Shown here piece after piece: positions 1 to 9,411 of a stretch of 42,219 bases of DNA. The notes beneath the pieces were generated by a model. That model ran no database searches. It was not told the origin of the DNA and was given only the letters and a program-made list of their open reading frames with translations. Where the stretch lies: the NCBI RefSeq assembly GCF_001039355.2, contig NW_019775601.1, forward strand, positions 7,053 through 49,271, read 5' to 3'. The position numbers and the translations under genes are program-made. The stretch is from Lingula anatina. Taxonomy: Eukaryota > Brachiopoda > Lingulata > Lingulida > Lingulidae. The stretch's first letter is position 1. Each line of letters starts with the position of its first letter.

Positions 1-1
1 G

Positions 2-1378
2 GACAGTAGTCGGCACTTTGCTCCGTCTGTCCATAAGGGTGATGTGAATTGTGATCTGTATCAGTTTCATGTTCCTAAACCCGGACGGCGGCAACGACAT
101 GTTGAGCAAAATTTTGCCGATACAGTTCAACAAAATCATGAATACCGGTCTAGTTCAATAGGAAAACATTATACGCGCCCTAGAATCTCGCCTCCCGTTT
201 TCTGTGACGAACCACTAATTTATGAAAGGGATAACATTGAAAAAGAATACTTTCGGCTACCCAAACCAGAAAAAGTAGGTCCAAAAAGTAAAAAGGACAG
301 AGTAGACCCCAGTGATTTACCTAAACAATTATCGTTTGACGGAAACAGTGACGACTGGGAGTCTTTCAGAAAAAGATATGAAAGTTATCGCCAGATAAAA
401 GAGTGGTCAGAAAACGAGTGTCTGGACTACCTTCTGTGGTGTCTTGAAGGCGAGGCTTTGGCCCTGTATAATAGCCATCTCAGAGCAAATAAAAATGTGT
501 CGTACACATCTATAATGAAAGAAATGGACTTAGTGTTCGGGATTAAAAAACATCCCGATTCGGCTCGCCTGGCATTTCTTACTGCCGTTCAATCGCAAAA
601 CGAAACGTTAAACCAATGGCTGTGCCGCGTTTTGTTATTGGTCAGAGATGCTTATCCTGATAAATCGGAGTCTTTTAGGACAAAAGAAACAATATCAAAA
701 TTTTGTCAAGACTGTATTGATCAGGATGCTGGGCGTTATACTAGTTTAAAGCACCCAGCAAGCATCAGCGACGCAATAACACATATGGTGGACTATCAAC
801 ATGTTTGTAAACCCATGAATAGTCAAAAACAAACAAGAAAAATTCGTGAAAAAAACCAAATATGTTCTCTTAATCTTACAGCTAGAGAAAATCAACAATC
901 TCCATCTGAAAATGTTGAAAAACTAGTGAAGTCCATCATAGAAAAACGCGTCAGCCAGCAGCCAAAATTGAGCGCAATTCAATTTAATTCAGTGGCTGAC
1001 TTGGAAAAAACGGTTGAACATTTGGTCAGGAAGTCCACGCCTAAAACATCAAGTGTGTGTTTCTTCTGTAAAAGAAAAGACCATTTTAAAAGAAATTGCC
1101 AGAAATATAAAGAGTTCTTAAAACGAAAAAATACTAAAAAAGAACTCGAAAAACAAGAGCGAGCTGATAACGCCGAGTCATTTAAACTTAAGGTTCGAGC
1201 ATCGAGTACATGTTCAAATACACCGTCTCAAATGCATGGCACAGAAAAACCTCACCTAGTAGAACAATCATTGCAGCAAAATCAACGTAGGGGCGTCGAG
1301 TGGGAGTCTGGTCCTAGTATAAATCAAAATCCTGGGCTTTCAGGCAATTTTTCGTCCATTAAGTGGTCTCGGGTGTAG
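2..1378 (+). CDS. Ty3/Gypsy-type retrotransposon Gag (5'-partial)
   Basis: The frame is open from base 2, with no stop until TAG at 1376-1378, so the protein begins upstream of the window; the first possible start codon seen (GTG at 44) is probably not the true start. The middle (about 300-800) reads like a capsid domain of an LTR retroelement Gag: a charged region, then LSFDGNSDDWESFRKRYESY and a helix-rich segment. Near the C-terminus a retroviral-type zinc knuckle, CFFC-KRKD-HFKRNC (CX2CX4HX4C), is followed by a lysine-rich stretch. Gag would form the virus-like particle and bind the element's RNA. The frame is intact for about 459 codons although pol behind it is wrecked. Assignment to Ty3/Gypsy rests on the downstream pol remnant, the polypurine tract and the LTR start. 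Confidence 0.85.
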   Translation, partial: DSSRHFAPSVHKGDVNCDLYQFHVPKPGRRQRHVEQNFADTVQQNHEYRSSSIGKHYTRPRISPPVFCDEPLIYERDNIEKEYFRLPKPEKVGPKSKKDRVDPSDLPKQLSFDGNSDDWESFRKRYESYRQIKEWSENECLDYLLWCLEGEALALYNSHLRANKNVSYTSIMKEMDLVFGIKKHPDSARLAFLTAVQSQNETLNQWLCRVLLLVRDAYPDKSESFRTKETISKFCQDCIDQDAGRYTSLKHPASISDAITHMVDYQHVCKPMNSQKQTRKIREKNQICSLNLTARENQQSPSENVEKLVKSIIEKRVSQQPKLSAIQFNSVADLEKTVEHLVRKSTPKTSSVCFFCKRKDHFKRNCQKYKEFLKRKNTKKELEKQERADNAESFKLKVRASSTCSNTPSQMHGTEKPHLVEQSLQQNQRRGVEWESGPSINQNPGLSGNFSSIKWSRV

Positions 1379-2620
1379 ATCAGTGGAAAAGTGGACGTGG
1401 GCGCGCACATTTCTGTAATGTCAGGGAGAGTGCATTGCGCGCATTTAAGGTTAGTCATCAGTTTTAAGTTGCCTAGACCTACTATCCCTTGCTGCAGGGA
1501 ATTGGAAATTTAGAAATACAGGTTTGCGACAAAATTTAGTAGTGAGATTAACTCTTGTACATGTAACACCAATGACGGTTGAAAATTGAATGCATGTGCT
1601 CAGTGCAATTTGGGTTTTCTGGAAATTGGCGGAAAAAAATGCTATAAAAGACAACGGGTCCACAGATAAAACAGCACCAGTAAGTGTAGTGAAAAGAAAA
1701 GGACAGTGGTATCCCCAAAATCGGAACATGATTCCATGCGAAATCAATAAACAGATTGAAAAGTAGTCATGGAAAGAAATAAAGAGTAAAATGGGGTCAC
1801 TGATTCAGAGAATGGTGCTGTACGAAAATTCCGATCAATAAAGAAAACTTCGTGTGGTATAGTCATGTGGTAGCTACGGTGGTAAACACATTTTGGAAAT
1901 CTCTAAATTGGATTGGTATAAGCTTAGGGGGTGGATTGTAAAGTTAAAAAATAAAAAAATATGTGCCTGCATTATCAGTTACAAAGCTGATGAGACAACA
2001 TGTACCGATGTACCGGTGGGAACACCTGAAATTATTCGTAAAATCAGCTGTTTCTAGAACCGGTATCGAATCTTAAAATACGCTTGTGGGATAAAACATA
2101 CTAGTGGAGGTTTTCATTCACCCTCCTATAACTGGTAACATCCCTAGAACAAGTGTACACCCGAACCAAGACCTAACTTGTGGGATTAAATTCTGCAGGG
2201 GTTTCAAGTGTTAATTCCCCTAATTTCGAGAATATCCCTAGAACAAGTAACCGATTGAAAAGGACTAAAATTAATGTCACAGACTCTGAAGGTGGGTGGA
2301 AGCACTAAGGGCCCTTCAAGTGCCCCATTCACTGGAAGACGTTTGTAAAACTAAAAAATTAACACAAAACTACCGGTAGTATAACATCTTTCAAGACTCC
2401 AAACATCAAGAGTCCAAACTAAAATAAAACCGCTGGTGACGTTCACATCGGGCTAGACTCTTCGGGTTGCACGTCTCTAGTAAAACAGGTTATCCCTGAA
2501 CATCTGGAAGTGATGTTTGAATTATCTAAAGGGAATAGTGCAGAATCAAATTTAGAAGGGGTGTTTTCTAAATTGAAAGATGTTTTTACTAGAGACAATT
2601 TTGATCCTGGTCGGTCTTAG
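1379..2620 (+). pseudogene. Eroded pol remnant of the Gypsy element
   Basis: Directly after the gag stop, in the same frame, comes ISGKVDVGAHISVMS, which resembles a retropepsin active-site segment, though the expected D-T/S-G reads DVG (tentative). The clearest remnant is 2489-2620, beginning VIPEHLEVMFELSKG and ending at a TAG after TRDNFDPGR. This matches the stretch just before the reverse transcriptase fingers in metazoan Gypsy polyproteins. Between the two the sequence is full of stops and frame changes. The reverse transcriptase core, RNase H and integrase are absent before the 3' untranslated region starts near 2700. The copy is therefore non-autonomous for pol. Confidence 0.65.
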
Positions 2621-2807
2621 GTCACTTAACGTGGAAATGAAGCCGAGAATGCCGAATCCCTTAAATCGCGTATGCGGTGGATGCTTGCGTGTGTCATGCA
2701 GAAAGCATAGGGGGCATTGTTAACGGAATGTTAACAACCGGATTCATGCAAGGCTAACAAGAGTCTCAGTCTGTGTGGGCATTAGCACCAGTGTTAAATA
2801 AGAAAAC

Positions 2808-2864
2808 GTGACGTCACGGTAAAAAATTTCCAATAGGGAAAATTAAATATATTGCTAGCAATAT
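2808..2864 (+). promoter_or_regulatory. Two short perfect palindromes before the hairpin array
   Basis: GTGACGTCAC (2808-2817) contains a consensus CRE core, TGACGTCA. ATATTGCTAGCAATAT (2849-2864) is a perfect 16-base palindrome. They stand 59 and 12 bases before the first three-way-junction unit. Regulatory use is inferred from the sequences alone. Confidence 0.3.
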
Positions 2865-2875
2865 CCTTAAAGAAT

Positions 2876-3403
2876 TAGACTATCACTCTGTGATGTAGTT
2901 TATTTTTGTGTTAAATAACTACAGTCTATTAGACTATCACTATGTGATGTAGTTTATTTTTGTGTTTAAGAAAAATGGCTACAGTCTATTGAGATCAATG
3001 GACTATAACTGTTATGTAGCTTATTTCTGTGTTAACACATGACTACAGTCCATAAGACTATCACTCTGTGATGTAGTTTACTTTGTGTTAATAAATCGCT
3101 ACAGTCTATTGTCATTAATGGACTATAACTGTTATGTAGCTTATTTTTGTGTTAACACGTGACTACAGTCTAATTTGATATAATTTCTGAAATACCGGGA
3201 TCTTATTTTTGCATTCCATTTTTCTTTTCATTTATTTATGATAATTTTTGGAACGGACTATCACTATATTTTTGGTGATGTGACTGGCTGGTGAATGAAC
3301 AGCCCGTTACAGTCTGTTCTGCTGTTTATTTATTTTTTGTATTTTTCTTCGGCGGACTATCACCTCGGTGATGTTGTTAGCACTAACAGCTAATGACAGT
3401 CTG
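2876..3403 (+). repeat. Tandem array of seven three-way-junction units in the retroelement 3' region
   Basis: Seven diverged units lie at 2876-2928, 2930-2988, 2998-3053, 3055-3107, 3120-3171, 3251-3319 and 3353-3403. Each has the same layout: outer stem ending GACT, arm one ATCAC/GTGAT, arm two GTAG/CTAC, then the outer partner AGTC. In unit 1, TAGACT (2876-2881) pairs with AGTCTA (2923-2928), ATCAC (2882-2886) with GTGAT (2890-2894), and GTAGTT (2895-2900) with AACTAC (2917-2922), with no spare base at the junction. Units 6 and 7 keep all three stems with largely different sequence in arm two. Units 3 and 5 replace ATCAC/GTGAT by ATAAC/GTTAT, and unit 3 replaces TAGACT/AGTCTA by ATGGACT/AGTCCAT. 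Paired substitutions point to selection on structure. The array ends about 100 bases before the polypurine tract. Function unknown. Confidence 0.8.
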
Positions 3404-3443
3404 TACGAATATTTCAACTGGAATCCACTTTATTTCATTTATC

Positions 3444-3499
3444 GAAAGGAATTTTAAGTTTGTACATGGACAAACATGTATTTATAATTAGCTCCTTTC
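3444..3499 (+). other. Long imperfect stem abutting the polypurine tract
   Basis: GAAAGGA (3444-3450) pairs with TCCTTTC (3493-3499). The stem continues inward with AATTTTAA against TTATAATT (one mismatch) and closes on TTTGT/ACAAA around 3460. It would end two bases before the polypurine tract. It may help present the tract for plus-strand priming, but that is inference. Confidence 0.45.
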
Positions 3500-3500
3500 A

Positions 3501-3517
3501 AATAAAAGTGGGGGGAA
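3501..3517 (+). promoter_or_regulatory. Polypurine tract of the LTR retrotransposon
   Basis: AATAAAAGTGGGGGGAA is a nearly pure purine run and is followed at once by TGTTGTG, a typical LTR start. In retroelements this tract resists RNase H and primes plus-strand DNA synthesis. Confidence 0.75.
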
Positions 3518-3541
3518 TGTTGTGTTCGTGCATTTTCCTAC

Positions 3542-3608
3542 CTTCACCAGGTGTGCTCTCCCTGCGCGGAGAGCGCGCAATTACGGTACTGCGCACACCA
3601 GGTGGAAG
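3542..3608 (+). other. Branched hairpin at the 5' tip of the LTR
   Basis: CTTCACCAGGTGTG (3542-3555) pairs with CACACCAGGTGGAAG (3594-3608) with two irregularities. Inside, CTCTCC (3556-3561) pairs with GGAGAG (3568-3573) around the loop CTGCGC, and a weaker CGCG/TGCG pairing fills the remainder. This is again a three-way layout, near the start of U3. Confidence 0.5.
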
Positions 3609-4139
3609 GCCCAACTTCCCTGCCTGATCCCGGTGAGTACAACTCAACCAGAGCTACCGTGCAGACGTGTACGGTACCGACTACGAAAATAATCAGAATT
3701 GAGACACAATACACAGTGATCTACAATCTCACTCCGTAAGTAGAACCAGTGAATACTTTAATAACATGAGACGGCACACACAAACACAATCACTAGACAG
3801 GAGGTAATACAATGAGCGAAACATATAAAGCAACACAATACATGGGGATAAAAAATGTGTATACTTATCACTTTCTGCTCGACCTCCTTTAATTCCGCCG
3901 TCCACTGCAATTAACTAATGCCTGTACACATCCTGAAATGAAAGAATTAAATGCGTAGAGTCCGATTTCAAAATAATATAGTGAACACAGTTACAATTGT
4001 CACTGTCCGTTTAGATCATGAAAGTCCTTGCATTCTGATTGACCACTGTCTCCGAATGAATACAAGGCCTCCGCTGTGGTGGATCTCATCACACGCAATA
4101 ATGGACCGGTGAATTACGAAGAAGTACTGGCACATCGGC

Positions 4140-4345
4140 AATCACCAGGGAATCGCATCGGAGAATCTTATTTCGGAATCACCAGGGAATCGCATAGAAG
4201 AATCGCACCTCAGAATCATCAGGGGATAACACCGGGAAGTTGCACCTTGGAATCATCAGGGAATACTTCAGGAAAGTTGCACCTCAGAATCACCATGGAT
4301 TACCTCACCAGGAAGTAATACCGGAAAATCGCATCTGAATCACCA
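4140..4345 (+). repeat. 37-bp tandem repeat within the LTR
   Basis: The core AATCACCAGGGAATCGCA and variants start at 4140, 4177, 4214, 4251 and 4288, exactly 37 bases apart, with a final looser copy at 4338. Copies are diverged (AATCATC, GATAACACC). Repeated U3 segments are a common form of LTR enhancer; that role is inferred. Confidence 0.75.
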
Positions 4346-5000
4346 ATCTGTCGGAGATCAGTCTGTAAGTCAGTTTTCATTGTAGCTCCACACTATGGAG
4401 AATCGGAGAAGGATATTCGTTAAACCTCCTCTCAGAGCCACATTTACTCTGTTATAAGTCCGCAAAGTGAATACTTTGGAGTTCAATTTCCGATACACCA
4501 AGATATCACATATTAGGTCGGCGAATAGTTAATCTAATGCTCAGAATATAATCGTATTTCTGTCTTTGTCATAAGAAAGTCACGAGCTCACCTGTACAAC
4601 TTTGTGCTTGATCGGAGCTCACGGCTTCATCAGAAAAGTGTATCCGATCTCAATGAAAGAAAAAAACGATCCACATTTTAGTCCAGGAAAGTCACATTTG
4701 ACTGCTGAGCATTTGGTAATCCTGTCGACTGCGCCATTTTCGTAACCGAGGCACGACAACAAATGTATTGTCCTTTTAGAAAAATCTTTATTCGTACTAT
4801 CTACACAGCCGATCACTGGTGTATCTCACTTTGAATTACGCGCCAACCGCTTTTATAGTCCAGGGTCACATGACCCACGTGACATAAAAAGGGCGCTAAC
4901 ACCAGTATGCATATTCATATCACATATTTATATACAAGAGCTATTTATAATAAGGCACTTATATCAATGTACGCTACAATATACTATTACATATTTGAAT

Positions 5001-6506
5001 ATACATATACATACAATACATATATCCTATTACATTACGAAAATAATGTGAGTGGGCACGGGGTTAAGAACAATATGTAAATAAAGGAGGTTTTTGTTGG
5101 AGGAGGAACACTTTCAAGAGTCTGTACATACTCTTTTCAGGAAATTTAAATTTTGAAGACAATGAATAGGTAAGAATGATGCACCTCTTTCCATTCCTCT
5201 CATTTCTAGAAATAATCCACAGACAAACTATTTATTTTAGCTATACGGAATTTTTTTTAAAGATTTTATCTGATCCCCTGAGTTGTTTAATACATTAAAC
5301 ATTCACCTTTCGTACATACTACATTTTATTTATCCTTATTATCACATCAGCTTTCGTTAACTGTGGGGCATTTAGTCTGTACACTTACGTAGTAGCAGTA
5401 GTGCGGCTCCCTCGGTTGTAGACGCTATGGAGTTGTCTTCACCTACACCCCCCTCGGTACGGTCCTCATCAGACACTGTCTACGATTTCACCACCTGGCA
5501 CTGTGCAGTGCTCTTAAATGTTTCTCCTTGTATATTTTAAGACATTTTTTTTTATTTGGACCTCAATTACGATGGAATGCCAACACTGTTATTATATACA
5601 GTTGTTATAAACACCGCTGTTATAACCACTTAGCACACACCCAATCATCAATTGTGACGAGGTAAATTAAAAAACGTGCGGCTTAAATAAGATATTCATA
5701 TAATTATCCTGTTTACGTGTATGTATGGATATTAATAGCTCCGGCAACTTTGTTTGCCCTTGCAAACCAGGTACCCAAAGTCGGCAACGTGGGGTGTGTA
5801 TATGTCAGGCACCTGATAGTTAGATAAATTTATTAAAACCTACTAAGGACTTCCTATTACCTTGATTGATTGACTCAGTGATCGGTTGATTGCTTGAAGA
5901 CTAAATATTGTTCGTGGGTCGTGAATTTGATAATAAGTTAATTAAGAATGTCAATTTGGCTATTAGCAACATTATCCAAAATTACGGATGAATTTTTATA
6001 ACGTTTTCAAGGTAGGACAAATGTATTACATCTTGGTGGTGATTAATAAATTAATAGTTAATAGTTAATATTAACAGTTTTTTTTTTCAATAAAAATGCA
6101 ACCCCGAAGGTTGAAGAAGTACAGTTTAAAAAAGAAAATTAAACATAATGGACTGAGGTAAGTAACACTTAAAAGGGACCTGAAATTTTAAAATCATTTA
6201 TTTGTGAAAGATAACTTTAAACGATCAGTCTTAACTATTGGAACTTTAGAATTGTTCTTCTTCTTTATGATCGTATCTTTCTTTCATGCAAACAATGTTT
6301 AGTTTATATTCTGAATTTTGAAATAAAATCCCAACCCTTATTTAGTGTTGTCTTTCTTTGTTATGGGGTGTTGAGTTTATGGACCTCTACCTATAGGACA
6401 TATTAATTACTTAAACCTTGGTAGCCTATATGATCCTTACAGCTTTTTTGGATAGATTCAATAAATTCAGAGTTTTATTAAGTCCACCAAACAGGGAAGC
6501 ATACTT
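5001..6506. other. Intergenic, no gene recognised
   Basis: AT-rich sequence between the retroelement and the palindromic MITE. Both strands have only short chance frames. I see no RNA gene or recognised transposon ends. The GC-richer patch at 5390-5510 has no convincing frame. Confidence 0.5.
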
Positions 6507-6509
6507 TAA

Positions 6510-6766
6510 GGCTTCGTTCACATGGAATGTCTATTTTCTAAAAATCTATTTTCTATTCGCGCTATCTTATGATCACGGTCTGTGCCCTGAATATCCCGCG
6601 GCGTAATTACTGGCAGCGCGAGCCTGTTACTTATAGTAACTTATAGTAACTGGCTCGCCCTGCCAGTAATTACGCCGCGGATATTCAGGGCACAGACCGT
6701 GATCATAAGACATACCGCGAATAGAAAATAGAATTTAGAAAATAGACATTGCATGTGAATGAAGCC
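6510..6766. mobile_element. Palindromic MITE, PIF/Harbinger-type (TAA target duplication)
   Basis: The element begins GGCTTCGTTCACATG and ends with CATGTGAATGAAGCC in reverse complement. It is flanked by TAA at 6507-6509 and at 6767-6769. The two arms are nearly perfect inverted copies of about 115 bases each, meeting around 6638 in a small CTTATAGTAA direct duplication. There is no coding capacity. A three-base TWA duplication with a GG start is typical of PIF/Harbinger elements. The arm similarity suggests recent insertion or correction between arms. Confidence 0.85.
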
Positions 6767-6769
6767 TAA

Positions 6770-8789
6770 GACAGGTCAGTTAATGAATTGATTAACTAGT
6801 AGATGAATTAGCAAATACAATTATTAATCATTAAGCTTTTTAATTAAAGATAATGATAACTTAAATTATTAATTAACAATTATGATAAATTAGCTTATTG
6901 ATCAATTATTATATAGTAAATATTATTAAGAATTAAACTGCCTTGGGGAAGGTCTGCACTCTCTGGGAGTTTTTCTAGTTTCAAAAAGCTATGCACCCAA
7001 ACCAAATATACATGTAGAGGTGCATTTCACATGCTTTAGTATTAAAAATAAAATTGAATATGTGCAAAAAACAAAAATCCACGGCTGTCTCAATTTGACG
7101 TCTACATTTAATTATATATATAATTTTTACCATTCCTTTACATTATGTAAAGGGGTCTAAATGGTAACTTACGTTCCAGGCCGTTTAATTTTAATTTTTA
7201 GATCGCGATCCGATATATTTTGTAGTAATTCAGTCGTGGTATATTACATATTACGAAAGGGTGTTTTTATAAATAATGTAATTCAAGGGACTTTGCTTCA
7301 TGGCTAATACTACGTAACGTATATTCCCTAGGAAAACTGTCAGTTTCATCTTGCCCAAGTACTTAGTCCAATAGGAAACAGGGTTTTCTGTTGCTAACTG
7401 GAAAATTAATTGTGATTTCATGATACTTTGACATTTCTGATATAATATTTGGATATATAGTTTATTTGATGCTAGTTTAACTGTCAGTTGGGTGTATTTT
7501 CCCCATTTATAAGTATTAAGTGACGAGCAAACTGAAGCCGCTAAATAATAATAATTATAACTGCTCTATACAGAAGATAATCCTGATTTTTTACGTTATA
7601 CTTGTAGGAGATAAATTAAAGAAAAAAAACAGTGAAGATTGAATTTTCAAAGTGAGTGATACGTTTCCACAGCTGAACGTTTTGCATTTGTGACAGTAAC
7701 GTATGTTCCTTTTTGGGGTTACACGACGAATTATTTTTCTATTATTCATGGTTCCAGGAGAGTGATACTATGATGCAACTTCTTCATGTGGGACCCTAAA
7801 ATAATCAAACATAGTCTGTAATGTGCACCAAGCATATTAAAAGCATGCCTGTGACTTCATATGCGCCTCTATATTGGGTTTGGTTGTAAAATCAAAAATA
7901 CAATTAATGTGTAGTTTGCTGTATTAACTCGCCTTTTCATTATGAAAAGAACAACCAACTGTATTTGCAAAGTCCTAGAGCTACAGAGTATATACAGAGT
8001 ATTTATCTTAAGAACAATCATGGACTCTGGCGTTATCACGGCGTGGGGTTTGGTTTTTCTTGCAAATAAGTTGAACTATATATATTTTTTATTACTAACC
8101 CACCTTTTAATTTTACACTCTTACAATTACAATTTGTCAGGGCCCATAAATCAAAAAAAATTTGGTGACAGTAATTCATGACATGTACATGTATTTGGTA
8201 AAAAAAGGAATAAAAATAACACTTGTTTGGCAAAAACTAGTTTATGTACTTAAGTTTGAGTAAAGCATTACATATTGTCTCTTTAAAGTAGTAGATTATC
8301 GCTTTTGTGCACACAAGAAAAAAAACAACTAAACATAAAGGCAATATCCTTAATGCTTCCCCTGCTGAATACATAGACTAATTATACTACTCTGCGCGGA
8401 GTACCTAATTTACATGTACTACAAGTCATTGCGCACTTATAATTTACATAGCACAATCCTATATATAAGGTCCATATTCATCTTGTTCAACACACATGTT
8501 GTTATAGAAAATGAGGTGATAACCGTTGCTAAAAACAGTTGGGGTCATGTGCTTAATAACGTCTAAGTCAAAGTACTTTTGTGATGATTTAAATGTAACA
8601 AACATTGCGTCTAAATCTGCTATCAGAAACTGGTGTTTAAAAGCAATAATACATGAAAACATCTTTGTTGTCAGTTTTGAGATCTATAGAACTAGTCCTG
8701 GGCGATATACACACCGTCCATATCTGGCCCTAGACCTGACACTGCCTTGGGCCTCTGATCGTGACATTTCGTGTGAGGAAGTGCATTGT

Positions 8790-8829
<40 letters not shown>

Positions 8830-9261
8830 CTTTATGCAATAAACCATATATATAGGCCTATTGAACAAAGTCACTGTAATCGCTAGTTTAAAAAGTTTCA
8901 TGAATGAATCAGTAAATCAAGGGTGGGAAGTGGGTCTATCCTTTACATAATGAAAGGTTAAGTCCAGCTATTGTCCCAAACTATCATATATTATATTACA
9001 AATCTACTTAATATCAAGATATTCTCAATATACAATGGGTTTTGTTATGCATGTACCCCAGAGCAGCCAGTGGAAAGTTGTGTATCCGTCTATGTAAATG
9101 GGTTGTTCTCCTCCCACATCAATGCTAGGAAAGATATACACGCATTGCTTGTATTGTATGGTCTTAAAGGTAAATGTACACATAGTGTAAGTTAAAACAT
9201 TTTTACAAACTTCGATTATGACAATGCTTCTAGCGTGACTACGTTATTCGTGCGCTAAGTC
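6770..9261. other. Intergenic region downstream of the chitin synthase
   Basis: About 2.5 kb of AT-rich sequence with no supported gene. It contains a short perfect hairpin around CCTTTACATTATGTAAAGG near 7135 and the CA repeat at 8792-8828. Short frames on both strands show no recognisable domain. Confidence 0.5.
8792..8828. repeat. (CA)n microsatellite
   Basis: About 18 uninterrupted CA units. Confidence 0.95.
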
Positions 9262-9267
9262 TTTATT
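9262..9267 (-). terminator. Poly(A) signal of the chitin synthase gene
   Basis: AATAAA on the minus strand (TTTATT on plus), about 145 bases after the TGA stop at 9412-9414. This is a plausible position for a short 3' untranslated region. Confidence 0.6.
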
Positions 9268-9411
9268 ACCTTGCTTCTACTCAAGGTTGATCTCTCCCGG
9301 ATGACTAGTCTATGGAAATAACCAAACCCTTATTGGAAATAATAAGTTTATAAAAGTGAATAAAACGGTATTAAAGTGTTTAGTTAAAAGTCTGTGGAGT
9401 TGTATGACCAC

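Larger units (their letters stand above)
3518..5000 (+). mobile_element. 3' LTR of the Gypsy element (3' end not resolved)
   Basis: The LTR begins TGTTGTG at 3518, directly after the polypurine tract. The 5' LTR lies outside the window, so the end cannot be found by alignment; CA-ended candidates occur near 4977 and about 5055, and the end given is approximate. Inside are a stable hairpin cluster (3542-3608), a 37-bp tandem repeat (4140-4345) and an AT-rich end (4910-5040). Short open frames here look like chance. Confidence 0.55.

Noticed and set aside
1451-1747. 98-codon minus-strand frame in the pol remnant
   Set aside because: Antisense to decayed retroelement sequence with no known domain.
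2876-3403. Hammerhead ribozymes or a CRISPR-like array
   Set aside because: The three-way fold suggested hammerheads, but the invariant CUGANGA and GAAA core is absent. Units are diverged and unequal with no constant repeat/spacer pattern, and the window is eukaryotic.
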